DNA from: Tubulanus polymorphus
Lineage: Eukaryota; Nemertea; Palaeonemertea; Tubulaniformes; Tubulanidae
Length of the DNA stretch: 64,000 nt
Reading direction: 5' to 3'
NCBI RefSeq assembly: GCF_964204645.1
Contig: NC_134030.1
Location: 22,573,210 to 22,637,209, forward strand
Shown: positions 20,301-31,849 of the stretch, piece by piece
Layout: each line of letters opens with the position of its first letter
Position numbering within the stretch: the first letter of the stretch is position 1
Notes under the pieces: generated by a model
Told to the model about the DNA's origin: nothing
What the model saw: only the letters and a program-made list of their open reading frames with translations
Databases searched by the model: none
Position numbers and translations under genes: made by a program

Positions 20301-21093
20301 AATGAGCAAATTTAATGAAAATAATATTCATACTTTGTATTCCTTTATTGTTCAGGCTCCATCAAGACCAGACAAGGAAAAATTAGCCGTAGTTCATGTG
20401 AGTAAAAAAATATGTTATATGTGTTCACTTTCGTCAGTTTATTTGTAATATGAGTAACTGAGGTACCCGGTAACCGGTAGGCTAAAATTATATATAAGTT
20501 TATTGAACAAAAATTAAACCGTTTAATTAAAATTTCATATTGAGAATGGCTATAATGTGTAATTCTGAATTTCAGGATCCTGTGCCTGAGACAAGTGGTG
20601 TCAACATGGTTTACGAAATCAACATAAGGTAAATAACTTGCTGCGCTTCTAAATATAAAATATAAATATCTAGTCACTAGTGATGAATAATTTATTTGTA
20701 CCGGGGTACTTACTTTGTAGTGAAGGTTCATATATTGCCCTTTATCAGGAAGGTGAGAAGCGCAGGAAGCACTTATACTTTGGAGTGGTATGTATTAATC
20801 GGCTGAATTATTTTATCTGAAAGGAAAAATACAATTCTCCTGTGATTGTTATGTTTAACTGCTTGCAGATTCTAGAGATATTGGACTTCGGAGAAGTAAT
20901 ATCCGTTCAGTTTCTTGAACAACACTGCAAGAAAAATTTATTCGTTTGGCCCGATGTGGATATTATCGAAGAGCATCCCGTTGAGAATGTACTGAACAAC
21001 TTGAAACCGCCTGAGGTGGTAAATACGAGGATGCAGATGGCATTTCAAGTTGATGAATTTTCAAAGACTTGCGATTTGTTCGCTTGCATGTAA
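17356..21093 (+). CDS. Pogo/Tigger-like transposase (psq HTH + DDE), 14 exons, intact frame
   Basis: Exons: 17356-17667, 17744-17976, 18218-18422, 18506-18693, 18786-19023, 19109-19162, 19284-19331, 19618-19828, 19952-20142, 20236-20277, 20356-20397, 20576-20628, 20721-20787, 20869-21093. All junctions are GT-AG and the phases close on a 702-aa frame. Residues about 5-50 form a psq-type helix-turn-helix ([20 protein letters not shown]). The DDE catalytic residues are Asp166 (WNLDETG), Asp276 (ISDGHNSH) and Asp312 (LQPLD), a DD35D spacing. Residues about 390-570 are Lys/Glu-rich and partly coiled coil ([19 protein letters not shown]). The last ~120 residues (from [15 protein letters not shown]) form a separate unrecognised domain. 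Known role: binds the terminal repeats and moves the element by cut and paste at TA. So many introns are unusual for a transposase. The four small 3' exons are the least certain. Confidence 0.88.
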
Positions 21094-21139
21094 TAGGCTT
21101 ACTACGTTTTGTTACGTAGAGAGGCCTTAAAGTTGTATT

Positions 21140-21355
21140 GCTATTGTATTGTATATACGTGTGTGCGTGTGCGTGTATCTATGTATGTGTGTATGTATTT
21201 ATGTATGTGTGTATGTATTTATGTATGCGTGTATGTAGTTACCAAGTATTTATGTATATATTTATGTATGTGTGTATGTATGTATGTATTTACCAAGTAT
21301 TTATGTATGTGTGTATGTATTTATGTATGTATGTATGTGTATATATGTAGGCCTA
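21140..21355. repeat. TATG/TGTG microsatellite inside the transposon
   Basis: Irregular TGTGTATGTATTTATGTA repeats with two ACCAAGTATTTATGTA interruptions just 3' of the transposase stop. It creates spurious Tyr/Val/Cys-rich open frames. Confidence 0.85.
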
Positions 21356-21630
21356 TGTATGTTTGTTTTTTGTTACTCTTTTTGTTACTCATCTAGTCTT
21401 AAAAATGTTTATAAATAGTGCAATAAAAATTTATTACTTTCTGTTACGCCTTTTAGGCCTACATTACATGTTAGTTAATCAGTTTATTACATGTACCTTC
21501 TCGACGGTTGCTGCATTTCTAACGGTCTTCCTTTTATCTTGGTGAATTGGGATTACCATATCCACCATCTAGTAGGCTGTAGAAATTCATACAATTGCTG
21601 GAAATTCCACTCGGATAAAAAAAATATTTA

Positions 21631-21712
21631 TGGGATTCGAACCCAAATGGTGTCTTGTCCCTAGATGTTTCTGATCTAACCAGCTGTTACTAAATGCTGC
21701 CACCCCTGTAGA
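21631..21712 (-). repeat. tRNA-like SINE relic within the transposon
   Basis: On the minus strand a GGGGTGGCAGCATTTAG segment is followed by a perfect T-arm, TGGGTTCGAATCCCA (plus 21631-21645). It resembles the segment at 1488-1536. The anticodon arm is not convincing, so I call it a tRNA-derived repeat, not a tRNA gene. Confidence 0.45.
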
Positions 21713-22041
21713 AGCAATTAGTATAACCCAAATACGTTCTAGCCTAGTTTCATAGAACGCATACACAAAAATAACGAATATATGCATTTCCGAATTTATG
21801 TTGACTATTTCCGAAATTACGTAACCCGGGCTTCCGAAATTATGTTGTCTCTATAAATGTCTCATACTGGTAAGTTATTTTAATGGATATATTTCAAATC
21901 GATTCTGGAGTAATATTTGGAAGCAGAAATATCAGGCTGTAAAAATATCCACCTTCCAACGGCATTTGTTCATGTCGAAAATCATCCGTCAAAACAGCGC
22001 ATCCGAAAATACCTTCCGAAATTACGTGGAGTTACCCTACT

Positions 22042-22560
22042 TCAAATACATCGTAAACTGTGTAGCTTTGATTTCTGATTCAGACCCCTCATCCTGGCCT
22101 TTCATCATTTTCGTCATCCACTATCAAAAATAGATATAGCCGCAAATTTCGTCTTGTTAATCAATGATAATGTACTATTTAATTTCAGCTCATTACTTGG
22201 GGCAATAGTGGTATATCAGGGGTTGATTTTTACTAATTCAAAAATGCAGGTGTTTGATTCTCAGAAAAAAAGCCTGGCATGAGGAGGGGCTAGTGGTATT
22301 TTGGTGTTAATATCTTACTGGCTCTAAGGCAAAAACCCAGACATTCCGTTCTCAAAAATCCTGGCTTATCGTGTGGGGAAGAGGTACATGGTTTGGCTGT
22401 ATATGTACCCAGACACGAATGGAGCTGGCATAAATCTGTGGTACAATAACAGTTAATACTAGGCATAGGGATAGGGATGGTTATGAGATAATTAAAGCTA
22501 GCTTTCTCAAACCACAGTGGTCAGGCTCTGTCTGACAAACATTTTGACCTGATATATAAT
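22042..22560. other. Unassigned sequence between the transposon and the satellite-bearing locus
   Basis: No exon or repeat that I can support. Confidence 0.4.
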
Positions 22561-22596
22561 ATGCTCTATTCATCTTGTCATTTCGCTAGCCAGAAG

Positions 22597-25500
22597 TCAA
22601 ACTCCGATGGTGGGAAGTCTGGTGATACCAACATCAATAATCCGACTCCGGGACTGAGTCCGATGGCACCATTGGACGTTCCAACAACATCATTCCCTAG
22701 TCAACACGCGAGACAAACAACTTGGAGGATGGAGACATCAACATATACCCGAGAAAAACCTTGTAAGCTTTCGGACTAATTCGATTTCGAAAAAAAATTA
22801 TGTAAGATTGACCGCCGATCACACAACTCTATCTGTATATCTATATATATTTAAAAAAAAACTAAAAATATGTAAAACTTAGACAAAATTCTACCTTGTA
22901 AACTTTCGGACTACTTCGATTTTGAAAGAAAAATTATGTAAGATTGAACACCAATCACACAACTATATCTGCACTTCGATTTATAAAAGGAACTAAAAAT
23001 ATGTAAAACTTAGACAAAATTCTACCTTGTAAACTTTCGGACTACTTCGATTTTGAAAAAAAAATTATGTAAGATTGACTGCTATATCTGCACTAAGATA
23101 AAAAAAAACTGTAAAAATATGTAAAACTTAGACAAAATTCTACCTTGTAAACTTTCGGACTACTTCGATTTTGAAAAAACAATTATGTAAGATTGACTGC
23201 TATATCTGCACTTTGATCTTAAAAAAACTTTAAAAATATGTAAAACTTAGACAAAATTCTACCTTGTAAACTTTCGGACTACTTCGATTTCGAAAAAAAA
23301 AATATGTAAGATTGACTGCTATATCTGCACTTCGATTTAAGAAAAAAAAAAACTAAAAAGTTGTAAAACTTAGACAAAATTCTACCTTGTAAATATTCGG
23401 ACTACTTCGATTTTGAAAAACAATTATGTAAGATTGACTGCTATATCTGCACTAAGATAAAAAAAAAACTGTAAAAATATGTAAAACTTAAAATTCTACC
23501 TTGTAAACTTTCGGACTACTCCGATTTTGAAAAAAAAATTATGTAAGATTGAACACCAATCACACAACTATATCTGCACTTCGATTTATAAAAGGAACTA
23601 AAAATATGTAAAACTTAGACAAAATTCTACCTTGTAAACTTTCGGACTACTTCAATTTTGAAAAAAAAATTATGTAAGATTGACTGCTATATCTGCACTA
23701 AGATAAAAAAAAACTGTAAAAATATGTAAAACTTAGACAAAATTCTACCTTGTAAACTTTCGGACTACTTCGATTTTGAAAAAACAATTATGTAAGATTG
23801 ACTGCTATATCTGCACTTCGATTTAAGAAAAAAAAAAACTAAAAAGTTGTAAAACTTAGACAAAATTCTACCTTGTAAACTTTCGGACTACTTCGATTTC
23901 GAAAAAAAAAATATGTAAGATTGACTGCTATATCTGCACTAAGATAAAAAAAAAACTGTAAAAATATGTAAAACTTAAAATTCTACCTTGTAAACTTTCG
24001 GACTACTCCGATTTTGAAAAAAAAATTATGTAAGATTGAACACCAATCACACAACTATATCTGCACTTCGATTTATAAAAGGAACTAAAAATATGTAAAA
24101 CTTAGACAAAATTCTACCTTGTAAACTTTCGGACTACTTCAATTTTGAAAAAAAAATTATGTAAGATTGACTGCTATATCTGCACCAAGATAAAAAAAAA
24201 CTGTAAAAATATGTAAAACTTAGACAAAATTCTACCTTGTAAACTTTCGGACTACTTCAATTTTGAAAAAAAATTATGTAAGATTGACTGCTATATCTGC
24301 ACTAAGATAAAAAAAACTGTAAAAATATGTAAAACTTAGACAAAATTCTACCTTGTAAACTTTCGGACTACTTCAATTTTGAAAAAAAAAATTATGTAAG
24401 ATTGACTGCTATATCTGCACTAAGATAAAAAAAACTGTAAAAATATGTAAAACTTAGACAAAATTCTACCTTGTAAACTTTCGGACTACTTCGATTTCGA
24501 AAAAAAATTATGTTAGATTGACTGCTATATCTGCACTAAGATAAAAGAAAAACTGTAAAAATATGTAAAACTTAGACAAAATTCTACCTTGTAAACTTTC
24601 GGACTACTTCAATTTTGAAAAAAAATTATGTAAGATTGACTGCTATATCTGCACTAAGATAAAAAAAAAAACTGTAAAAATATGTAAAACTTAGACAAAA
24701 TTCTACCTTATAAACTTTCGGACTACTTCGATTTCGAAAAAAAATTATGTAAGATTGACTGCTATATCTGCACTAAGATAAAAAAAAACTGTAAAAATAT
24801 GTAAAACTTAGACAAAATTCTACCTTGTAAACTTTCGGACTACTTCAATTTTGAAAAAAAAAATTATGTAAGATTGACTGCTATATCTGCACTTCGATTT
24901 AGAAAAAAAAAACTGTAAAAATATGTAAAACTGAGACAAAATTCTACCTTGTAAACTTTCGGACTACTTCAATTTTGAAAAACAATTATGTAAGATTGAC
25001 TGCTATATCTGCACTAAGATAAAAGAAAAACTGTAAAAATATGTAAAACTTAGACAAAATTCTACCTTGTAAACTTTCGGACTACTTCAATTTTGAAAAA
25101 AAATTATGTAAGATTGACTGCTATATCTGCACTAAGATAAAAAAAAAACTGTAAAAATATGTAAAACTTAGACAAAATTCTACCTTGTAAACTTTCGGAC
25201 TACTTCGATTTCGAAAAAAAATTATGTAAGATTGACTGCTATATCTGCACTAAGATAAAAAAAAAACTGTAAAAATATGTAAAACTTTGACAAAATTCTA
25301 CCTTGTAAATTTTCGGACTACAATTTTGAAAAAAAATTATGTAAGATTGACTGCTATATCTGCACTAAGATAAAAAAATAACTGTAAAAATATGTAAAAC
25401 TTAGACAAAATTCTACCTTGTAAATTTTCGGACTACAATTTTGAAAAACAATTATGTAAGATTGACTGCTATATCTGCACTAAGATAAAAAAAAATCTGT

Positions 25501-28500
25501 AAAAATATGTAAAACTTAGACAAAATTCTACCTTGTAAACTTTCGGACTACTTCGATTTTGAAAAAAAAATATGTAAGATTGACTGCTATATCTGCACTT
25601 CGATTTAGAAAAAAAAACTGTAAAAATATGTAAAACTTAGACAAAATTCTATTTTGTAAACTTTCGGACTACTTCAATTTTGAAAAAAAATTATGTAAGA
25701 TTGACTGCTATATCTGCACTAAGATAAAAAAAACTGTAAAAATATGTAAAACTTAGACAAAATTCTACCTTGTAAACTTTCGGACTACTTCGATTTTGGA
25801 AAAAAAATTATGTAAGATTGTCTGCTATATCTGCACTAAGATTTAAAAAAACTGTAAAAATATGTAAAACTTAGACAAAATTCTACCTTGTAAACTTTCG
25901 GACTACTTCGATTTTGAAAAACAATTATGTAAGATTGACTGCTATATCTGCACTTCGATTTCAATATAAACTAAAAATATGTAAAACTTAGACAAAATTC
26001 TACCTTGTAAACTTTCGGACTACTTCAATTTTGAAAAAAAATTATGTAAGATTGACTGCTATATCTGCACTAAGATAAAAAAAACTGTAAAAATATGTAA
26101 AACTTAGACAAAATTCTACCTTGTAAACTTTCGGACTACTTCGATTTTGAAAGAAAAATTATGTAAGATTGACTGCTATATCTGCACTAAGATTAAAAAA
26201 AACTGTAAAAATATGTAAAACTTAGACAAAATTCTACCTTGTAAACTTTCGGACTACTTCAATTTTGAAAAAAAATTATGTAAGATTGACTGCTATATCT
26301 GCACTAAGATAAAAAAAACTGTAAAAATATGTAAAACTTAGACAAAATTCTACCTTGTAAACTTTCGGACTACTTCGATTTTGAAAAAAAAATTATGTAA
26401 GATTGACTGCTATATCTGCACTTCGATTTAAGAAAAAAAAACTAAAAATTTGTAAAACTTAGACAAAATTCTACCTTGTAAACTTTCGGACTACTTCAAT
26501 TTTGAAAAAAAATTATGTAAGATTGACTGCTATATCTGCACTAAGATAAAAAAAAAAACTGTAAAAATATGTAAAACTTAGACAAAATTCTACCTTGTAA
26601 ACTTTCGGACTACTTCAATTTTGAAAAAAAATTATGTAAGATTGACTGCTATATCTGCACTAAGATAAAAAAAAACTGTAAAAATATGTAAAACTTAGAC
26701 AAAATTCTACCTTGTAAACTTTCGGACTACTTCAATTTTGAAAAAAAATTATGTAAGATTGACTGCTATATCTGCACTAAGATAAAAAAAAACTGTAAAA
26801 ATATGTAAAACTTAGACAAAATTCTACCTTGTAAACTTTCGGACTACTTCGATTTTGAAAGAAAAATTATGTAAGATTGACTGCTATATCTGCACTAAGA
26901 TAAAAAAAAACTGTAAAAATATGTAAAACTTAAAATTCTACCTTGTAAACTTTCGGACTACTTCGATTTTGAAAAAAAACACTTCGATTTAAATATAAAC
27001 TAAAAATATGTAAAACTTAGACAAAATTCTACCTTGTAAACTTTCGGACTACTTCGATTTTGAAAGAAAAATTATGTAAGATTGACTGCTATATCTGCAC
27101 TAAGATAAAAAAAAACTGTAAAAATATGTAAAACTTAGACAAAATTCTACCTTGTAAACTTTCGGACTACTTCAATTTTGAAAAAAAATTATGTAAGATT
27201 GACTGCTATATCTGCACTTTGATCTTAAAAAAACTTTAAAAATATGTAAAACTTAGACAAAATTCTACCTTGTAAACTATCGGACTACTTCAATTTTGAA
27301 AAAAAAATTATGTAAGATTGACTGCTATATCTGCACTTTGATCTTAAAAAAACTTTAAAAATATGTAAAACTTAGACAAAATTCTACCTTGTAAACTTTC
27401 GGACTACTTCAATTTTGAAAAAAAATTATGTAAGATTGACTGCTATATCTGCACTAAGATAAAAAAAAATCTGTAAAAATATGTAAAACTTAGACAAAAT
27501 TCTACCTTGTAAACTTTCGGACTACTTCGATTTTGAAAAAAAATTATGTAAGATTGACTGCTATATCTGCACTAAGATAAAAAAAAAAACTGTAAAAATA
27601 TGTAAAACTTAGACAAAATTCTACCTTGTAAACTTTCGGACTACTTCAATTTTGAAAAAAAATTATGTAAGATTGACTGCTATATCTGCACTAAGATAAA
27701 AAAAAAAACTGTAAAAATATGTAAAACTTAGACAAAATTCTACCTTGTAAACTTTCGGACTACTTCAATTTTGAAAAAAAATTATGTAAGATTGACTGCT
27801 ATATCTGCACTAAGATAAAAAAAAACTGTAAAAATATGTAAAACTTAGACAAAATTCTACCTTGTAAACTTTCGGACTACTTCAATTTTGAAAAAAAATT
27901 ATGTAAGATTGACTGCTATATCTGCACTTTGATCTTAAAAAAACTTTAAAAATATGTAAAACTTAGACAAAATTCTACCTTGTAAACTATCGGACTACTT
28001 CAATTTTGAAAAAAAAATTATGTAAGATTGACTGCTATATCTGCACTTTGATCTTAAAAAAACTTTAAAAATATGTAAAACTTAGACAAAATTCTACCTT
28101 GTAAACTTTCGGACTACTTCAATTTTGAAAAAAAATTATGTAAGATTGACTGCTATATCTGCACTAAGATAAAAAAAAAACTGTAAAAATATGTAAAACT
28201 TAGACAAAATTCTACCTTGTAAACTTTCGGACTACTTCGATTTTGAAAAAAAATTATGTAAGATTGACTGCTATATCTGCACTAAGATAAAAAAAAAAAC
28301 TGTAAAAATATGTAAAACTTAGACAAAATTCTACCTTGTAAACTTTCGGACTACTTCAATTTTGAAAAAAAATTATGTAAGATTGACTGCTATATCTGCA
28401 CTAAGATAAAAAAAAAACTGTAAAAATATGTAAAACTTAGACAAAATTCTACCTTGTAAACTTTCGGACTACTTCAATTTTGAAAAAAAATTATGTAAGA

Positions 28501-30328
28501 TTGACTGCTATATCTGCACTAAGATAAAAAAAAACTGTAAAAATATGTAAAACTTAGACAAAATTCTACCTTGTAAACTTTCGGACTACTTCAATTTTGA
28601 AAAAAAATTATGTAAGATTGACTGCTATATCTGCACTAAGATAAAAAAAAACTGTAAAAATATGTAAAACTTAGACAAAATTCTACCTTGTAAACTTTCG
28701 GACTACAATTTTGAAAAAAAATTATGTAAGATTGACTGCTATATCTGCACTAAGATAAAAAAAAATCTGTAAAAATATGTAAAACTTAGACAAAATTCTA
28801 CCTTGTAAACTTTCGGACTACTTCAATTTTGAAAAAAAATTATGTAAGATTGACTGCTATATCTGCACTAAGATAAAAAAAAACTGTAAAAATATGTAAA
28901 ACTTAGACAAAATTCTACCTTGTAAACTTTCGGACTACAATTTTGAAAAAAAATTATGTAAGATTGACTGCTATATCTGCACTAAGATAAAAAAAAATCT
29001 GTAAAAATATGTAAAACTTAGACAAAATTCTACCTTGTAAACTTTCGGACTACTTCGATTTCGAAAAAAAATTATGTAAGATTGACTGCTATATCTGCAC
29101 TAAGATAAAAAAAAAACTGTAAAAATATGTAAAACTTAGACAAAATTCTACCTTGTAAATTTTCGGACTACAATTTTGAAAAAAAATTATGTAAGATTGA
29201 CTGCTATATCTGCACTAAGATAAAAAAAAATCTGTAAAAATATGTAAAACTTAGACAAAATTCTACCTTGTAAACTTTCGGACTACTTCGATTTTGAAAA
29301 AAAAATTATGTAAGATTGACTGCTATATCTGCACTAAGATAAAAAAAAAACTGTAAAAATATGTAAAACTTAGACAAAATTCTACCTTGTAAATTTTCGG
29401 ACTACAATTTTGAAAAAAAATTATGTAAGATTGACTGCTATATCTGCACTAAGATAAAAAAAAATCTGTAAAAATATGTAAAACTTAGACAAAATTCCAC
29501 CTTGTAAACTTTCGGACTACTTCGATTTTGAAAAAAAAATTATGTAAGATTGACCGCTGATCACAACTATATCTGTACTCAAACAAGTCAAACGAGAGCC
29601 TGAGATCAACAACTCATCTAAAATCTGCCGATGAGAGAACAGCTCACATAACGGGCCAGTTTGAATTCAACTCATCAGCCAACAAACTTAGATGATCCAC
29701 GTTGATAATGAACCCAGCAATCAAAAAGGTAACTTGATGTACATGGACAAATTTTGATTCATTCTAAATGAAATCTTTTGTCATTACAGGATATCTTATG
29801 ATCATTGCAGCTAAATTTCAACTATACGAAAAAGCCCAGCTTGAGATCAACTCCTCGTCCAAAATCTACAAACTGGAACGGTGCACAGAAAAGGCCAGAA
29901 CTGAACCCAGCAATCTTTGAAGGTAAGTTGATATACATGTACATGGAATTACCGGTATATAGAAATTTCAAGCCTCATATGAATATCATTTAATAAGTGA
30001 CTATCATCAAAATCTATTTACCGGTCCAAATGGCTGATCTTTTATCTTTACTAGTCTTAAACAATGATGAACTAGTCCTATTACTGCAATTAATAATTGG
30101 GGTTTAAATCGGCAATTGACGTCAATGAATTTTACTTTGTGAAAAACACGGTGGCCTGTAATTTAAAATGACATGTAAGTTATGATAAATCTGTCTAAAA
30201 TGTTTTGCTTTCTTCACTTTGTTTCAGCCGAACTAACATCATCGAGAAGACACCCACAACGATTACTGATCGACCCATTTGCTGATGAAAATTGCAGAAG
30301 CCCAGGTGATAAGTTGAGGAGCCAGTGA
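22597..30328 (+). CDS. Putative spliced gene of unknown function, split by a satellite
   Basis: Exon-like blocks: about 22597-22756 (Ser/Thr/Pro-rich, ending before the donor GTAAGC at 22757), 29811-29922 and 30228-30328. The last two join cleanly: acceptor CATTGCAG, donor GAAG/GTAAG, then acceptor TTTCAG, one frame of about 71 codons ending TGA at 30326-30328. Residues include SLRSTPRPKSTNWNG and RRHPQRLLIDPFADE. AATAAA at 30633-30638 is a plausible polyadenylation signal. The first block does not join the second in the best frame, so exons may be missing or the 22.6 kb block may be a duplicate. The block at 29588-29728 resembles the 29811 exon but carries an in-frame TGA. The basic, disordered protein matches nothing I know. 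Confidence 0.4.
22757..29575. repeat. ~115 bp satellite array, about 60 units
   Basis: Each unit contains CCTTGTAAACTTTCGGACTA, a short A-run, ATTATGTAAGATTGACTGC, TATATCTGCAC, a second A-run, then AATATGTAAAACTTAGACAA and AATTCTA. Unit length varies (about 105-120 bp), mostly in the A-runs. The outermost units are the most diverged (both carry GACCGCYGATCACA), as expected of an array homogenised from the centre. Higher-order repeats are visible: a four-unit block of about 487 bp (variant AAACTTAAAATTC at 23491 and 23978) and a six-unit block of about 710 bp (variant TGTAAACTATCGG at 27271 and 27981). No protein-coding content. Confidence 0.95.
29588..29728 (+). pseudogene. Degenerate duplicate of the 29811-29922 exon
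   Basis: Matching stretches in the same order: GAGATCAAC, AAAATCT and GAACCCAGCAATC, followed in both copies by a GTAA donor. Here the frame is broken by TGA near 29691 and the acceptor is poor, so the copy is probably dead. Confidence 0.4.
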
Positions 30329-30339
30329 CGGATTAATCA

Positions 30340-31510
30340 CTCAACGATGGATTCTTCTACAATCGGTGATTGATTTCTATAAAACATTTTATCAGGAGCA
30401 GCAGAGACAATAGTGTATCTTATAAACACTAATTCGCGCAGTAATGCTAATGGATTATCTTATAAACACTGATACAGGATAAACACTGTTTTAGAAGCAG
30501 CAAGGACAATAGTGTATCTTATAAATTGACGAGCAGTATTGATTTTTTTACCTATCACCCTTTTTCAAACCAGTCTGATTATAGTGTTTTCGAGGAAACT
30601 ATTAGATAATGTTTTATGCAATGTGAGAGTCTAATAAAAGCTTAGCTCCATTAATTCAAGATATTGATCTTCGATCCTTGGTCGATAGATAAGTCAAGTT
30701 AGGTTAGTGGCAAGGGGTAAATGTTGGCGTCGAGCGCCTAGTTTGGACTCGAAGGTCTGTTGAGTTAACTCCTAAACTGAGATATAGTTTCAACATCATA
30801 TTGTGAGTTTTATCATCATGCTTACCGTAGTTAAACATAGTCAACAGTGGCTATGCCCCTGTCTTGCTAGGCCCTAGATATCACATAGTTAGGAAACATA
30901 GAACATAACGTTAGACCTGTGTTGATGTACAAATATTTGAAATCGTAGATTTCGATTTTCACATTGACCTTTAAGCCTCCATCAATCTGTTTGATGATCA
31001 TAGCTATGTATTTGAAAACTATATCTGAAAGGAGACCATTATTACATTTGAGAGGTAAAGCTAGGAATAACAAGGCATAAAGTTATAGCTAGGACTAATT
31101 TTGAACGTTTTAACATTGTTTATAGCTGTTTGAACTTCTTTTATTGTAATTGGGAAATCCATATCACGAGATGGCTCTCGTGAATAATAAATTGGGTGTA
31201 TAATGATTATCAACGAGTGGCAGTGAATCAGTAGCGCTTTTTTTTAAATGGGCCCCAGGACTTTACAGTGAAAAAATGCCTGCAGTTGTAAATAGAGGAG
31301 TATAAATAATACATAACTACAAACTACAAGTACATGAATTAATTCTAAAAAATTAAAAAAACCAATAAATAATAAATAGAATAAACAACAATACAAACAT
31401 ACAACAAATTAATATTCTATTTACATGGAAAAGGCATTTTTTCAAATATTTATCAACAAGGTTCTTCATCGAACAACCTTCCCTAAGTATAGCGAAAACC
31501 CGAGATCTTT
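30340..31510. other. Putative 3' UTR and AT-rich intergenic DNA
   Basis: 30329-30660 is probably the 3' UTR of the preceding locus: repeats of ATCTTATAAACACT and AATAAA at 30633. No exon seen from there to 31510. Confidence 0.4.
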
Positions 31511-31516
31511 TCTGTT

Positions 31517-31635
31517 GTTATTCAAAGCATTCTATCAACTCAGTTATTGTAATGAACAAAACAAATAACCATAAACCTTAACTAAATCGAACACACTTAA
31601 AAAAATAACTGATATGATAGAATGCTTTGAATAAC
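31517..31635. repeat. Short hairpin, 20 bp arms
   Basis: GTTATTCAAAGCATTCTATC at 31517 is inverted at 31635 (TGATAGAATGCTTTGAATAA), about 80 nt apart. It could be a miniature foldback element or a structured RNA. No further evidence. Confidence 0.55.
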
Positions 31636-31849
31636 TGTGATGAAAGATCGACCCGTCCTTTCAACTAGCTGCGCTCAATCACTGCTGCGACTGTTTATTG
31701 TTATACTGGGGTAGACTTACTATCTAAAATCTGGTGATAACATTTCACTTTTTTAAAACAATGTTAAACAGCTATAAACTTAAGTTATTGATGTTATTGA
31801 TTAGTTACTTATTTTATAATTATGTTGATCTTTTTCGAAGCTGGAAAAA

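Larger units (their letters stand above)
16553..22037 (+). mobile_element. Apparently intact pogo/Tigger-like DNA transposon (~5.5 kb)
   Basis: The left end GGGTAACTCCACGTAATTTC (16553) is the exact inverse complement of the right end (to 22037), and the match extends through GGAAG (about 25 bp). TA at 16551-16552 and at 22038-22039 gives the TA target duplication expected of the Tc1/mariner-pogo superfamily. The motif CGTAATTTCGGAAG or close variants recurs inside both ends (16581, about 16994, and about 21786-21840 inverted), like subterminal transposase-binding repeats. The only large gene inside is the transposase at 17356-21093. Matching termini plus an open multi-exon frame suggest recent activity. 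Confidence 0.92.

Noticed and set aside
21109-21396. Tyr/Val/Cys-rich frames after the transposase stop
   Set aside because: Microsatellite artefact (TATG/TGTG).
21631-21712. Canonical tRNA gene
   Set aside because: T-arm is perfect, but the anticodon and acceptor stems do not form; better as a SINE relic.
22757-29575. CRISPR array
   Set aside because: Units are contiguous A-rich satellite monomers with no unique spacers, in a eukaryotic context.
22757-29575. CENP-B box in the satellite
   Set aside because: Only a short TTCGGA-type word matches; the CENP-B box consensus is not present.
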